This document shows, piece after piece, positions 12,126 through 22,700 of a stretch of DNA of 64,000 nt. The translations under genes were made by a program, and so were the position numbers. The stretch is from Climacium dendroides (Eukaryota; Streptophyta; Bryopsida; Hypnales; Climaciaceae), in contig OX467084.1 in the NCBI GenBank assembly GCA_950106755.1, forward strand, positions 30,631,213 to 30,695,212, given 5' to 3'. The notes under the pieces were generated by a model. It was not told the origin of the DNA. It worked only from the letters and a program-made list of their open reading frames with translations, and did not search any database. Every line of letters begins with the position of its first letter. The first letter of the stretch is position 1.

Positions 12126-12899
12126 CCCCGAAATGACTACATAGTTAAAAAGTTATTGTGTAATATGTAGTTTGTTCCTCAATTTGGGTAGCCTAAGCAA
12201 ATTAAAAAAATCACTTTTTTCAGAAATAAAAATTTGAAATTGATTCATTAGATTTATATATACATAGAAAGCTTTGAATCATTCCATTTTGATCAATGAG
12301 ATGAAAGTTATGAGGAGTTCTAGTTTGTGGATAGTTATGGATTTCCTACTCTAAAATAAACTTTGAAGTCCTATATTTAACTCAATTTTTAATATTTTTG
12401 GAAAATATAAAAATATTGAATGTAGATTGTTTATTATAGCATTACGACCATTGCAATTGGTATTTTTCAACTCCATAACTAAAATTTCAACAATTTAGTA
12501 TTAATTTTTGAATCATTCTTTATTTTTTTATTTAATCTTTTTTTTCCTATACGTTGTAAAATTTCAAATGATCTGAAAATTTCTAGGCATGTAGCAAACT
12601 TGCCTTGAAGAATGAATCCAAAGAAGCTAAACCATTTTGGACGTTTTTTCATAATGATCTAACCTTGTGAAATGTAGCTACGTGGTTTTCTTAGGGCTAA
12701 AAAAAGGATTTTTACCACTTCAAATACTAATATCTTGCAATTTGTAAGGTGAATTTTTTTGAAAATTTTCCAAATATTTTGAAATAAGAATACTATAAGA
12801 TCCTACTATTACATGTGTCCAAGAATTTAGTACTTGTACTAGAAATGGCAGTTTTGGAGCATTTTTGGTGAGAACATAGTCAAAGAACTAGTTTAGGGG
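12126..12899. mobile_element. TTAA-flanked non-autonomous element (copy C)
   Basis: TTAA occurs immediately outside both ends (12122-12125 and 12900-12903). The left end begins CCCCGAAATGAC and the right end, read inward, begins CCCCTAAACTAG. The interior is a reverse-strand relative of 49866-50751: both carry the fuller forms of 'gaatcattccattttgatcaatgag', 'aactttgaag', 'ggatcttgtagta' and 'ccatttctagtac', in opposite orientation. No transposase frame is present. TTAA duplications and CCC-beginning short termini are hallmarks of piggyBac-type transposons, so this is a candidate piggyBac-like MITE. Confidence 0.6.
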
Positions 12900-13050
12900 T
12901 TAACACAATTGAATCATTTTGGTCATGGCAAGCGGATTTGGAGGATCATGGTGAGAAACTAGTGACCTTCCCAAACAAGTCACGTTGGAGACAGCCCTCC
13001 AAAACTCATTTGGCGTAGCAAATTTGAAGTGCAATGGTGCGGGTGCTCTA

Positions 13051-13750
13051 CAGTCAGACCTCGATAAGTGTTACCTCGATAAGTGTTAAAACTCTATATG
13101 TGTTATGGAGATTTGTGCTCTCTTAAAATTAAGACTAGTAAGCTTGGGGGGAGATAATTTTGAGGTAAAGTAATAGTTTCTAATTGCAAAGTGACTCTAG
13201 ATGTCCATTCTAGAAACAACTGATAGGTAGATGTATTTTTAAGCTCATAAACTAAAAGATCATATATTTTTAAGCTCATAAAGTAAAAGATAAGTGTACT
13301 TTTAAGTTATTGAAATGCTTCCATCTCAACAACAAGGTAGTGAACACGAAAATAGTCCTCGTGATATAGTAGAAGAGGTTGTAGGCTTTAAGATGTAGGT
13401 AGTGCTCTTCAAACTTTGAAGAAGTTTTTGGAGCAAAGACCTAATGACACCATGTTATCTATTAGGAATATTGAAGCATTAGAAAAGGAAGTAGAATCTT
13501 GGTGTGTAGCAGAAATTCACCAAAGTACTATTGATTCATTCTTTTGACGGACTTAGATGAATAATGAATCAATATTTTATAATTTCATCCATTTTTTCTA
13601 TAAATGTTATGTATTTATCTTTTTAATTTTTCTAAGTGTTATTTTTTCTAAGTGTTACAAATCATCGGCATCACCCTCTATAAGTGTTATGTGTTACTAG
13701 TGTCTAAGTGTTAACTAAAAGTATGCTCCCAACCCCTAACACTTATCGAG
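13051..13750 (+). mobile_element. Degraded pogo/Tigger-like DNA transposon
   Basis: The left end CAGTCAGACCTCGATAAGTG at 13051, directly after a TA, is the classic terminus style of pogo/Tigger elements and carries the CTCGATAAGTGTTA unit twice in tandem. The right side holds the complementary unit, TAACACTTATCGAG, ending at 13750, but the terminal CAGTCAGAC complement is missing, so that end is truncated or mutated. Between them lies the C-terminal end of a Tigger-type transposase (13392-13547). The element is far too short to be autonomous. It ends about 180 bp upstream of the TATA box of the Nudix gene. Confidence 0.75.
13316..13547 (+). pseudogene. Transposase C-terminal remnant, Tigger/CENP-B-like
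   Basis: From 13392 the frame reads DVGSALQTLKKFLEQRPN, followed by an acidic and aromatic stretch and ending in QSTIDSFF before a TGA at 13545-13547. The pattern 'L..L..F.EQ......L....LE......... Q.TI..FF-stop' is typical of the C-terminus of Tigger/jerky-type transposases. A preceding frame (13316-13391, ending EEVVGFK) is out of register with it, indicating a small frameshift. The DNA-binding and DDE catalytic domains are absent, so the remnant cannot be active. Confidence 0.7.
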
Positions 13751-13927
13751 CAGCTTTTCGGAAATCCCGACTAAGTTTCCGGAGTGTCGGGATTTGCCAA
13801 CGCGCGTGTCTGACTCTCGATTGGCTAGGTTATTCGAATCCTAGAACCCAGCTGTAATCAAAAGTCTGCAACTCGCTAGTCGGCTTCGGCAGACCCCCCC
13901 GACAAACATCAGTCTGCGGTATGTGCG

Positions 13928-13934
13928 TATAAAT
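13928..13934 (+). promoter_or_regulatory. Probable TATA box of the Nudix gene
   Basis: TATAAAT sits about 480 bases before the chosen start codon. It is followed by a region with a possible 5'-UTR intron (donor GT at 14058, acceptor CAG ending at 14228), which would leave a leader of roughly 270 bases. It is the clearest TATA-like element upstream of this gene. Confidence 0.5.
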
Positions 13935-14404
13935 CAGGGTTTTGAGGCGATGTGAATTCCTCACTAGCGAGATCTCACCGGGTGTAGCTTAGCTTGATCG
14001 AGAATCCTGGTTTCTGTTTGCTCTCAATCGACAACCGTATCGATCAGCATCGGGGAGGTAACCGCTTAATTTGTGATGTCGATCAAGCCTGTTACGTGTG
14101 GCACGTGTTCCGAAACTTACACGGAATTTGTCGTCGTGATTCATTGAAAGTAGTTCTAGCTCGATCACTCGGTCGTCTGTAATTGCGCCGTCCATTACTT
14201 ACGTGAATCATGGCATTGATTTGTGCAGGTCAATTTGATCCATTCCATATCATACCAAACTTGAGAAAGGATTTCAGCTTGACAGACAATTATTTTCAGC
14301 AGAACCAGGCTTCCATCGATCGAATTTGCGTTACTTTGTGGGTAAAGAGCAAGGCAACTGCATGCAAAATTAATCAATTAAACTTGCATCGATCATCTTT
14401 CTCT

Positions 14405-16493
14405 ATGGCTATAGAAGGGACCATCTCTACTCTCAACGAAGCTGCTGATTCAATGGCTTCAGAAGCAATAACTACTTTGAAGGCTAGAGAGGACAAGTTT
14501 GGGGGGGTGATTATACACAGTCAAGACTTGCCCGAAGCATCCGCCTTTCCCGCATCGCTGAAGCATTCTCTGTTGCAATGGAGAACTCAGGTATTCGGTT
14601 CTCGATTCAGAACACAAGTAAAGTGTGCCTGCAGTGCATTTTCAATTTATTGCTAGGTCACTTTGTTTGAGATTGAGCAGTCTAACATGTGTAGATGTGT
14701 ATTTGATTTCTGGAACTATACAGGGGAAGCATGGAGTATGGTTAAAGTTACCGCTAGATTTGAGCGCTCTTGTGCCCCTTGCTATTCAGGTGATCCATCT
14801 TGAAATTAAAGAATTGCTCTCTTTCATGCATCTTTTCAAAGCATTCTAACTATCAGCTCTAAGCAGTAAATTAACGAGTCTTACACTTGGAAACACTCAG
14901 AAACTAGAGTTGATCGGTCGGTTTCGCAATTGACATACTAAACTTGCTTTCGCCGAATTTTTCTAGGAGGGCTTCACGTACCATCATGCTGAGCCAACGC
15001 ATGTGATGCTCGTAACCTGGCTAGCAGATGAGCCGTCGACTATTCCTGCGAATGCATCACACCACGTTGGAGTTGGAGCGTTCGTCTTGAATGACGATGG
15101 AGAGGTACGATTCTAATCAAGCCGTAGTCGTTTTATTCTTTCAGATTCTTGAATTAGTCAGGGTGAGGTGACCACCTGGATTAATGCTGACCAAGTATAG
15201 AGCTGAAGATTTTTTCTATATTCCAATTGTTTGGATTGCAGGTTCTTGCTGTCCAGGAGAAGAGTGGCGTTTTCCAAGGTGCCGGGATCTGGAAGATGCC
15301 AACAGGAACTGTCAACCAGGTTTGTTAGTTACACCGATAATCCTTGTCCATGCTCTTCTCTTTCAAATTCATATATTGCAATATTTTTATGCTGCTTCAA
15401 CGAATCCTAGATGCTAAAGTGTAACTCACTCATTATTTGGTTGTAGGGCGAGGATATATTCGCCGGGGCAATTCGAGAGGTCAAGGAGGAAACAGGGGTA
15501 TGCATTTCAGCAATCTCTTTGTGCACCACTATACACAGAAAATGTTTCTAGACTTGAGCTTGAATTCCAGATGATCAAGTCCTTGTAGACAGTCTAATTC
15601 CAGGAATGATGCGAAACATACTGTTCAGGCATATCAATTTTCAAGTTCTGCACGCTACTGAGACAACAATGCCTACACCGCATGTTTCAAAGGCTAGCAT
15701 GGGAAATATCGTTAAAATGGCGGTATTCCATACGCCATTTTTCCATTCATTTCCTTCTTTAGCTCTTAAGTCTAAGACTGGTTTTGGTTTTGATTTCAGA
15801 CCGCACGGTCTAAATGTAAAAGTGCCAAGTTTGTGGAATACCGCCATTTTAACCAAAATTTTAACAAGTCAGTTGCTCCGTCATTTTGCAGATTGACACG
15901 GAATTTGTGGAAGTCGTTGGATTCAGGTATAAAGTCCTATCCTGATGTATATCACTCTAAGCTCGAACAGGAACTTTCAGTAACTAGGATTTCATGAGCA
16001 GTTGTTGTATCTTTGACCTTCATTGATCTTATATTCCTTCCGGGCTCTACTTATCCCATGGTGTTGGTGTATCATTCCAGACAAGCGCACAAAGTGGCTT
16101 TCGATAAATCCGACCTCTTTTTCTTATGCGTCCTCCGACCTCTCTCCTGCGATATCACCATGCAAGACACTGAACTGACGGCTGTCAAGGTATTCAATCA
16201 ATATCCAGTTTCTTTGTTGTTCTCACTGCATATCAATATGCTGTGACACTTCCTGCTGAGTACAAAACTTGCCTGGTCGTCTCTAATGTACTGATATATG
16301 TTTCATGGTGATGCAGTGGATGCCGTTGGCGGAATTCAGTCACCAAGAGTATCTGAAACAGAGAAAGATGCTGAAGAAAATGCTTGATGTCTGCATCGCC
16401 ATAACAGAAGGCCCTGCCTACAAGGGCTTCAAGGTCGAGGACATGCAAGCTGGCACCGGCAGAAGGCCTCAGAATTTCTATTACAACATTTGA
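14405..16493 (+). CDS. Nudix hydrolase, plant cytosolic NUDT type (8 exons)
   Basis: Predicted to hydrolyse a nucleoside diphosphate linked to another moiety; plant relatives act on ADP-ribose or NADH in the cytosol, but the substrate cannot be read here. Exons: 14405-14590, 14724-14789, 14967-15104, 15242-15319, 15447-15497, 15892-15926, 16081-16189, 16317-16493. All introns are GT-AG, phases agree, and the product is 279 residues. The pre-Nudix domain common to plant NUDTs is visible (FGGVIIHSQD, LQWRTQGKHGVWLKLP, EGFTYHHAEP). The Nudix box G-x5-E-x7-REVxEExG-I is complete at residues 152-174, split across exons 4-6, with catalytic glutamates 167, 170 and 171. No transit peptide is obvious. 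The ATG at 14405 fits family length; the frame stays open upstream to 14210, so a longer N-terminus is possible. Intron 5 carries a MITE. Confidence 0.9.
15711..15853. mobile_element. MITE in Nudix intron 5
   Basis: GTTAAAATGGCGGTATTCCA at 15711 is repeated as an exact 20-bp reverse complement ending at 15853, giving a 143-bp element. An inner palindromic GACCGCACGGTC lies near 15800. No open frame is credible. Relatives occur at 24805-24948, 26131-26227, 27654-27810, 29901-29952 and 30933-31230. It lies wholly inside the intron, away from both splice sites. A target duplication is not clear, so the superfamily is unassigned. Confidence 0.8.
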
Positions 16494-17985
16494 TTACGGC
16501 CTGGAATTGTGATATAGTAGAGGTACCCATTTCCAATCAGGTACCCATGTGCAACCTGTAGGGTGCTCTATTTCCCACCAAGGTTGGGTTCGATTTTCAA
16601 CCAAGCCTTGGAATGCGTTGACAATGCCTATATTCACAGTAATTTCAGTTCAATCGAGAAAATTACCAGTTTTTTTCAATGCCAGTCATTTCTATCAATG
16701 CACCTCTGAAAATATTTGCTTTCCTTGCAACACTCCAGACCATGTCCAGAATTGCTTATTTGATCAGTTATGGGTACCTTCACCATACACGGCAGAGCCT
16801 AAGTGGTCTCAAAGTTTGTTATAGGATCCTTCCTCACAAACAATATAACATTATTTGTTCCTCAAAAAGGAAAAAGAGGTAGAGGGGACCGAAACACGTT
16901 GCTTCATCACCTTGCCTTGCATCACCAACACCTTGCCTTGCAGTTTGGGCAACCAAAAAATAAAATCTCTGTTCCCGGCATTGTTTGGGCCGTGACACGG
17001 AGTGCTATAGACTACTTACAAGCGCGAGTTATTGAGAAACGATTGCAATTCTTTATTATGTGGGTTTGTTACGCTCCAAGTGAACCAGATATGTCGGAAT
17101 AAAAGTGTGGACCAGATTTAACTGCTTTTGAACCGACTCAATCCAATCCTTTGGGAAGGTATCCGTATTGTATTGGATGTCTTTTGCTTTGAGTACTGCT
17201 CTGCCGTGTGCCGAATGTTTATTGATTCGAGACTAGATATTCGTTGCTTGAATTTCTCTTCGACACGATATGGATTGCATGTTGCAAGCGAGCTCGCAAG
17301 GGCTCTTGTGTACTGGTCCCGTTTCCGTTGTTGGTGAACGACGACATAAAGTTGTTTCGACTGGTTCTGCGGTTGGAGCTGCAGAGCGATCTTACCATCT
17401 TGTTCAAGAAGACAGATCCAGGGTAAGACAAGCTTGAAACATTTCTGAGCTCGTGCGTTAAACAGTGGTGGGTAGATTTGCAACTTGAAAGCGCAAAATT
17501 AGGAAACGTTGCCGTCAATTAGCAAGTGTAACTAGGCTATGGGAATGGATTGCGGTGTCTAATCCGGTGCCTAATCAATAGTTCCTACCTAATACCCCGC
17601 CTACTGTGGCACTTGTTTTACATCTTTGAATGTCTGACAATGAGTAGCAAATTCACCGCGTAGCAGAGACGCTCCTCTGATTAGTTTCAAGATGTCACGG
17701 GAAGGTCCTTACATACAAGTGAAAAGGTGGATAACGTCAATTATTCCTGGAAATGCTTGATAATCGGATCAATTATGTGGCGCTGTTCTAAAATGTTAGA
17801 GCTTGACCTAGGGGTGTGAGTTGTCTTTATTGAAGACGTTTATTTGATGAGGATGAAGCTCTTTCTTTACCGCAGCAATCTTGTTTCTGACTTTTGCTCT
17901 CGAATTCTGTGCCCTTCGCATACTCGCATATTATCTCAGCCTTATCTTGGAGTTTGCGCAGAAATTTAATAGAAAGCTGCTGCCA
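16494..17985. other. Intergenic between Nudix and dioxygenase genes
   Basis: This stretch holds the 3' flank of the Nudix gene and presumably the promoter and leader of the dioxygenase gene. Several 60-120 residue open frames overlap on both strands without codon bias or family similarity. A duplicated 'accttgccttgcatcacc' occurs at about 16907-16935. No convincing TATA box was singled out. Confidence 0.5.
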
Positions 17986-20027
17986 ATGGTGACCACTGCG
18001 GTTCAAGATGACCAAAGCTCAAGCCCCGCACACAGGAGCGTGCAGTTTCTGTCAGAGCAAGGGTTTATGGAGATTCCCACTGCATTCGTCCGAGCTCCCG
18101 AAGAGCGCTCCAACCTTCACGAGTCTGTCGCCGAAGGTATTCCTGTAATCGATCTTGCGACGGCTACTCCTGATGAAATCGGAGAAGCTTGCTCCGAGTG
18201 GGGATTTTTCCAGGTATGAAATTGCACCTCGCTACAGGCCATGTCCAACTTGCGTAGGCTGCACTTGCAATTTTGAAGATGAAAGAATCTTGTTCCGGAA
18301 ACCATCTTCCAAGCTCCACGTCTATGCTGCTCCGAATGGCAGGAGAGAAATTTTTCTCAGAGTAGCTAACTGACTGCATTCTCCCTCTTAGCAAAAACAG
18401 AGTCCATTTGCCTGCAAATATTCACAGGAGTATGAACATCAAAAGTTCTAGAGCAACGCCCCTTAGAATCACTACAGTGGCTTTCGTAAGATTTCGTATG
18501 CTGCACTTGCAATTTAGAAGATGAAAGAATGACTTACAAGCGGTACTCGTCTTCCAAGCATGTCGTCTGCGCTGCTTCGAATGCCATGCTACACAATTTC
18601 TCGGAATAGGCCTCTCTGGCTGCTGTCTCCTTAGCAAGAATCAGAGTCCGAATTCCTCACAATTAGCAACAACCTCTAGTCACTAGAATATGCACGTGAG
18701 GCACCAGGAATTCAGTGAGCTCATATTTAAAGTTTGAACAGCTGTTCAGTATTTGAATTTGGAACTCTCCACTGCAGGTAGTGAACCATGGTGTGCCGCT
18801 CACACTTATGGAGCGTATACGCGAAGTTTGCAAGCAATTTTTCGCGAAGCCAGTGGAAGAGAAGCTAGCTTATGCTGGCACCATGGAAAATCTGATGCAG
18901 GGCTATGGCTTACGTTTTGGCAACGGGATGCAGGATTGGAAAGACTTTTTCCTGCACCACACTTTACCATTGTCTCGCCGAAACCCTAATTGTTGGCCTT
19001 CTGAGCCCGCCGACTACAGGTGCAACAACATATACATGTCTTTTATTCATCTCTATCTAATTTGCAGACGTCCTTGGGTATGCATTGCAATAAGCTAAGT
19101 TGCAGTGTTATGTTTGTGAGGCCTTGTCGAATGCAGAGCGTTGTGTTATAGATAACAATTAGGAGGAGGCTACCATTTCGAATCTGTTCGTAATGTCATG
19201 TGGTACAGGATACTAATGTGATTTGTGGCGCTTTGCAGAAGCACTGTGTTGGAGTACAGCAACGAAGTAATACAACTGCAGCGGAGACTTCTGGGACTAA
19301 TGTCCATGAATTTAGGGTTGGAACAGAGCTTTTTAGAAGAAGCCCTTGGAGAGCCCAATCAAAGCATTATCGTGAACTACTACCCTGCATGTCCGCAGCC
19401 AGATCTTGCACTCGGCCTGCAAGTAATGAGTCTGCTCACATTCTTTGTTACGATTTTGAAATGCTATCGTAGAATTTGATAATGTTTGCATTATATATTT
19501 GGATAATGTGTAAACCAATTTTGTGGTTATGTCAAGGCCCATTCCGACAATGGAGCCATTACAGTGCTGCTACAAGACGACGTTCCCGGTTTACAAGTTC
19601 TGAGGGACGGCAAATGGAGCACGATCCAGCACATTCCAGGTGCTCTCATCGTCAACCTCGGTGATATGTCGCAGGTTAATTCCTTACCTTTTGCATTCTG
19701 TTTCTGAAACTAATCCAGGTGTATTCATAGCTTACAACTCCTGAATTCATGGACGAGTTTTTGTGATCTACGTATGTAACCAACGGCATTTACAAGAGCG
19801 TGGTGCATAGGGCCATCGTGAACAAGGAAAAAACTCGAATGTCAGTTGTCTCTTTCTACAACACAAAAGGAGACAGACCTATCAGCCCTGCAAAGCCTCT
19901 CGTGGATGCAGATCGCCCCGCTGTTTACCGCTCTGTCACGTTTGATGAACACTTCCAGAACTTCATTTCGAGAGGTAGAAACATAAGTTTGGAAGGAATG
20001 AGGAACATTGACTTGTACAAAATCTAG
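17986..20027 (+). CDS. 2-oxoglutarate/Fe(II)-dependent dioxygenase (5 exons)
   Basis: Plant DOXC-type dioxygenase that would oxidise a small molecule using 2-oxoglutarate, O2 and Fe(II); the substrate cannot be predicted. Exons: 17986-18213, 18778-19019, 19239-19422, 19537-19674, and a last exon ending at 20027 whose conserved reading begins at 19773. The model gives 348 residues, normal for the family. The N-terminal DIOX_N region includes IPVIDLA and [14 protein letters not shown]; the core has [17 protein letters not shown], iron ligands H220-x-D222 (AHSDNGA) and H276 (SVVHRA), and the 2-oxoglutarate-binding R286-x-S288 (RMS). ATG 17986 is chosen because upstream in-frame codons are atypical. 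The last intron has no AG just before 19773, and an in-frame TGA (19764-19766) precedes it. The next AG (19795-19796) would skip eight conserved codons in frame. The gene may be intact with unusual splicing, damaged, or misassembled by one base. Confidence 0.85.
18246..18665. repeat. Tandem duplication inside intron 1 of the dioxygenase gene
   Basis: Two diverged copies about 232 bp apart share 'gctgcacttgcaattt', 'gaagatgaaagaat', 'cgtcttccaagc'-like, 'gctgctt/ccgaatg' and 'cttagcaa...cagagtcc' landmarks (first from about 18246, second from about 18480). They are noncoding and lie between exon 1 and exon 2. Confidence 0.75.
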
Positions 20028-22700
20028 ATAGCTTGCTCTCAATTCCTTCCACGAATGTGACAACCTCCGCAGCAACGACATAGATGAGCGACCAAGGCCC
20101 ATTATTTCATGAGAAATGCAGCTCATCATATATGAGCAAGCATCGGAGAATGCAGCACTGTCAGTAATCAGCCGATTGAGTTCTATCCAACATGGTACCA
20201 AATCTACATTGAGCGGAAATTCAAATTGGTTGACGGTTTCATCTCCACAGTGCTATTATCCGAGAGGAATAAACCGGTTTCTTCCCCTATCGACTTCACA
20301 GGACTCATAATCTTGAATAAGGATGTAGGGGATTGCTGGATTGAGTGCCAGAATGACGACGGAGGCAGAATGGGTTGGCATGGGCTAAGACAACGACCAT
20401 GAGCATTAATCGCAAAGAAACAAGCAAAATGATTAGACCAATCATTCCGCTTCCAAGTCTCGAAGCAATGCCAAGTGGAACCGTTGATTGTCGAAAGAGT
20501 CATCAACGGAATGGGCAAAAAGCAACCCATTCTTGAATACACTGTAGTGAAACAGGAAATCAAACAGGTCAGGCTTGCTTTCCCTTTCATTTGAGCTGGA
20601 ACTAGCTCCTGTACCAACGAAATATTTTACCCTGTTTGTCTCAAGCTGCAGACTGAGCAAGTTAGCCCATGCTTCCACCCACTTTCTTCCTCTGGTGATT
20701 TTCTAGGGACCAGGAAAAGCATCCACTGCTTCTCCCACATTCCCACCCCATGTCAGAGCCAAAGTCTACTCTGTGACTTGCGTTTGATGCCACAGTAATC
20801 ATGCAACTCACTGGCACCTAAAAAGCTGTTCTGTTGGTCTCTAGATGCTGCTGCAGTGCTGCTGCTGCTTCTGCAGGAGGGGATTGATTGCCTAGATTCA
20901 GTGCCCGTCCTTTCAAGTGCTAATCGAAAGCACAGGTGGGCTGCCAGGGTACAAAAGCCAGGCGTCCGACTTGGGAGGGTTCAGAATCGAAGTGGGCAAC
21001 CATCACGCATGACATCACTGCTATCTGAGTTTCCTCGGGAAGAGAGAAGGAAGTACCTTGCAGCGAGGCAGTGCCATACTGCCATACCTTCCCACTGCCA
21101 ATCCAACTAGGCAACGCCACACTGCCACAGCGTCGACCTGGCTGGAATACTACACGAAAGGCAGGCATCTCTTCCTCTGGCTCTTGATCACGGCTCCTGC
21201 GATCTCTGAAAGTCTCTGAGAGTCCCTGAAAGAGAAAGAATACCCATGTGATTTCTAGTTTAATTATTAAACTAGTGCCAGGCCTATCCCTACTGATTGA
21301 TCAAATCAACCAGTGAAAACCCTGCTGCTGGCCATGTCGTACCTGGAACTCCCTGCACAATGTTGCATCCAGCTTGTGTGCAGTTTGTGTCGAGTTTTTG
21401 TCAATGAAATCGTTTCATTTCATTTTCATCTACTGTTATTTTAGCTCAGTAACTTTCCTTGCGAACTACACCCAGACTATCATAGCTTTCAGGACTTTTT
21501 AATCGATTTCATAGTTTCCTATGCACAAGTTTTGGGTGTTTTCGTCTCAAGAGGCCTGAACAGTTTATTCCGATGCGGAAAAGGTAACCGGGCAGCAGCG
21601 TTATTGAAAGGTAAATGAAGAGAATTTTTTATTGCAAGACTGACTCATCTCTGCTGCCGTGCATGTGAGTGGTTCTGAAGTCCTTTTGGAACCCACTCAC
21701 GCTGGTGGGTGGGTGGGTTTATTTAATTAGTCAAAGATTCTGCGCTTGTTGAGGTGGCACGAGGTCGTTCTCATGTTGCTCTGGAGTGAGCAAGGGCTGG
21801 CAGGAAGATCCAAAACCTTGAAGTGGGGAACCGAATTTAGCTGGCCTTTGACGACGTAAGTGGCCTATTGTAACTTAGATTCGTCTGCATCTGAACAGTC
21901 CTGACTTTTGTAAGTTAGTAGCCCCGCTTTGTAAGTTAACAGCAGTTTTGTACAGTAAAATGGCAATGAGCTCTGTGAGTGTTTCCAAATTCCAATGCAC
22001 TGCTGACACACATGAGGTTCATGAAGACATGAGCCAGGTCCAGCTATGGGGCTCTGCGGGTGCTACAATCTCGGGTTTAACTTGTAGTGTAGCGCTTTCA
22101 GCCATGCTACTGGGATTCTGATCACATCGGTCACCATTATTTTTAATAAGTGTTTTCTCTGATTCCTTGTCTATCTAGTGCGCCTGTCAGCCTGTAGTTG
22201 GTGGATCTATCTAGAATCTAACCAAGTTATCTGAGTCAGTAGTGTTGCAAAGAAAATTCCTTCCTTTGCATTTCCCAAAAAAAAAGAATTTTAAAACTGA
22301 GCAATTTCGAAATATCTGAGTCAGGCAGGTTATGAGGTAACCAGGCCTTGTGCCTCAAAACATGGATAACATTATTTAATCCCATGCGGTTTTCGGTTAT
22401 TGAAGCGGGAGTGAGTGAGTATGGGGCAATCCCCTTTAGAACCCCATTTTGGTCGCCTTTTGAGCCTTAGTACTTGGTCATGTTGGTTGTACTTTTATGT
22501 CGAGGGAATGTTTTCGCTCATTTGCTACAAAACCAGAGACCCAGTTTTGGCCTACATCTGAGGCCCCCATTTGACCACCACCCCTCCATCCTAAAGACTC
22601 ATCCTCCAGACTTTTTCACGCCGCCCTCCTTGCCGCCCCATGTTCAGTTGCCCCATGTTATCCATTGATCACCACCTGCATTTTGAATAGTAATTTACAT
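20028..22700. other. Intergenic, no convincing gene
   Basis: Composition is balanced, unlike the AT-rich repeats. On the minus strand, frames at 20204-20617 and 20442-20678 overlap; the latter contains SKPDLFDFLFHYSVFKNGLL, but no splice-consistent model or family match was found. A 20856-21110 plus frame is Leu/Arg-rich and not gene-like. A (GGTG)n run lies at about 21706-21719. Part of this is expected to be the 3' UTR of the dioxygenase gene. Confidence 0.4.

Noticed and set aside
13800..13860. tRNA-like T-arm ('ggttattcgaatcctag')
   Set aside because: No acceptor stem, D-arm or anticodon arm can be formed with the preceding bases.
14210..14404. Upstream ATG extending the Nudix protein by 65 residues
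   Set aside because: The extension has no conserved sequence or clear transit peptide, and a likely 5'-UTR intron acceptor (CAG at 14228) lies just inside it; kept only as a possibility.
17118..17518. Minus-strand frames of 121 and 99 residues between the Nudix and dioxygenase genes
   Set aside because: They overlap each other and plus-strand frames of equal length in a balanced-composition stretch; this is chance openness with no motifs.
20204..20678. Possible minus-strand gene (137- and 78-residue overlapping frames, plus a hydrophobic stretch in the third frame)
   Set aside because: The three frames are mutually exclusive, no splice signals join them, there is no family resemblance, and the region is expected to be the 3' flank of the dioxygenase gene.
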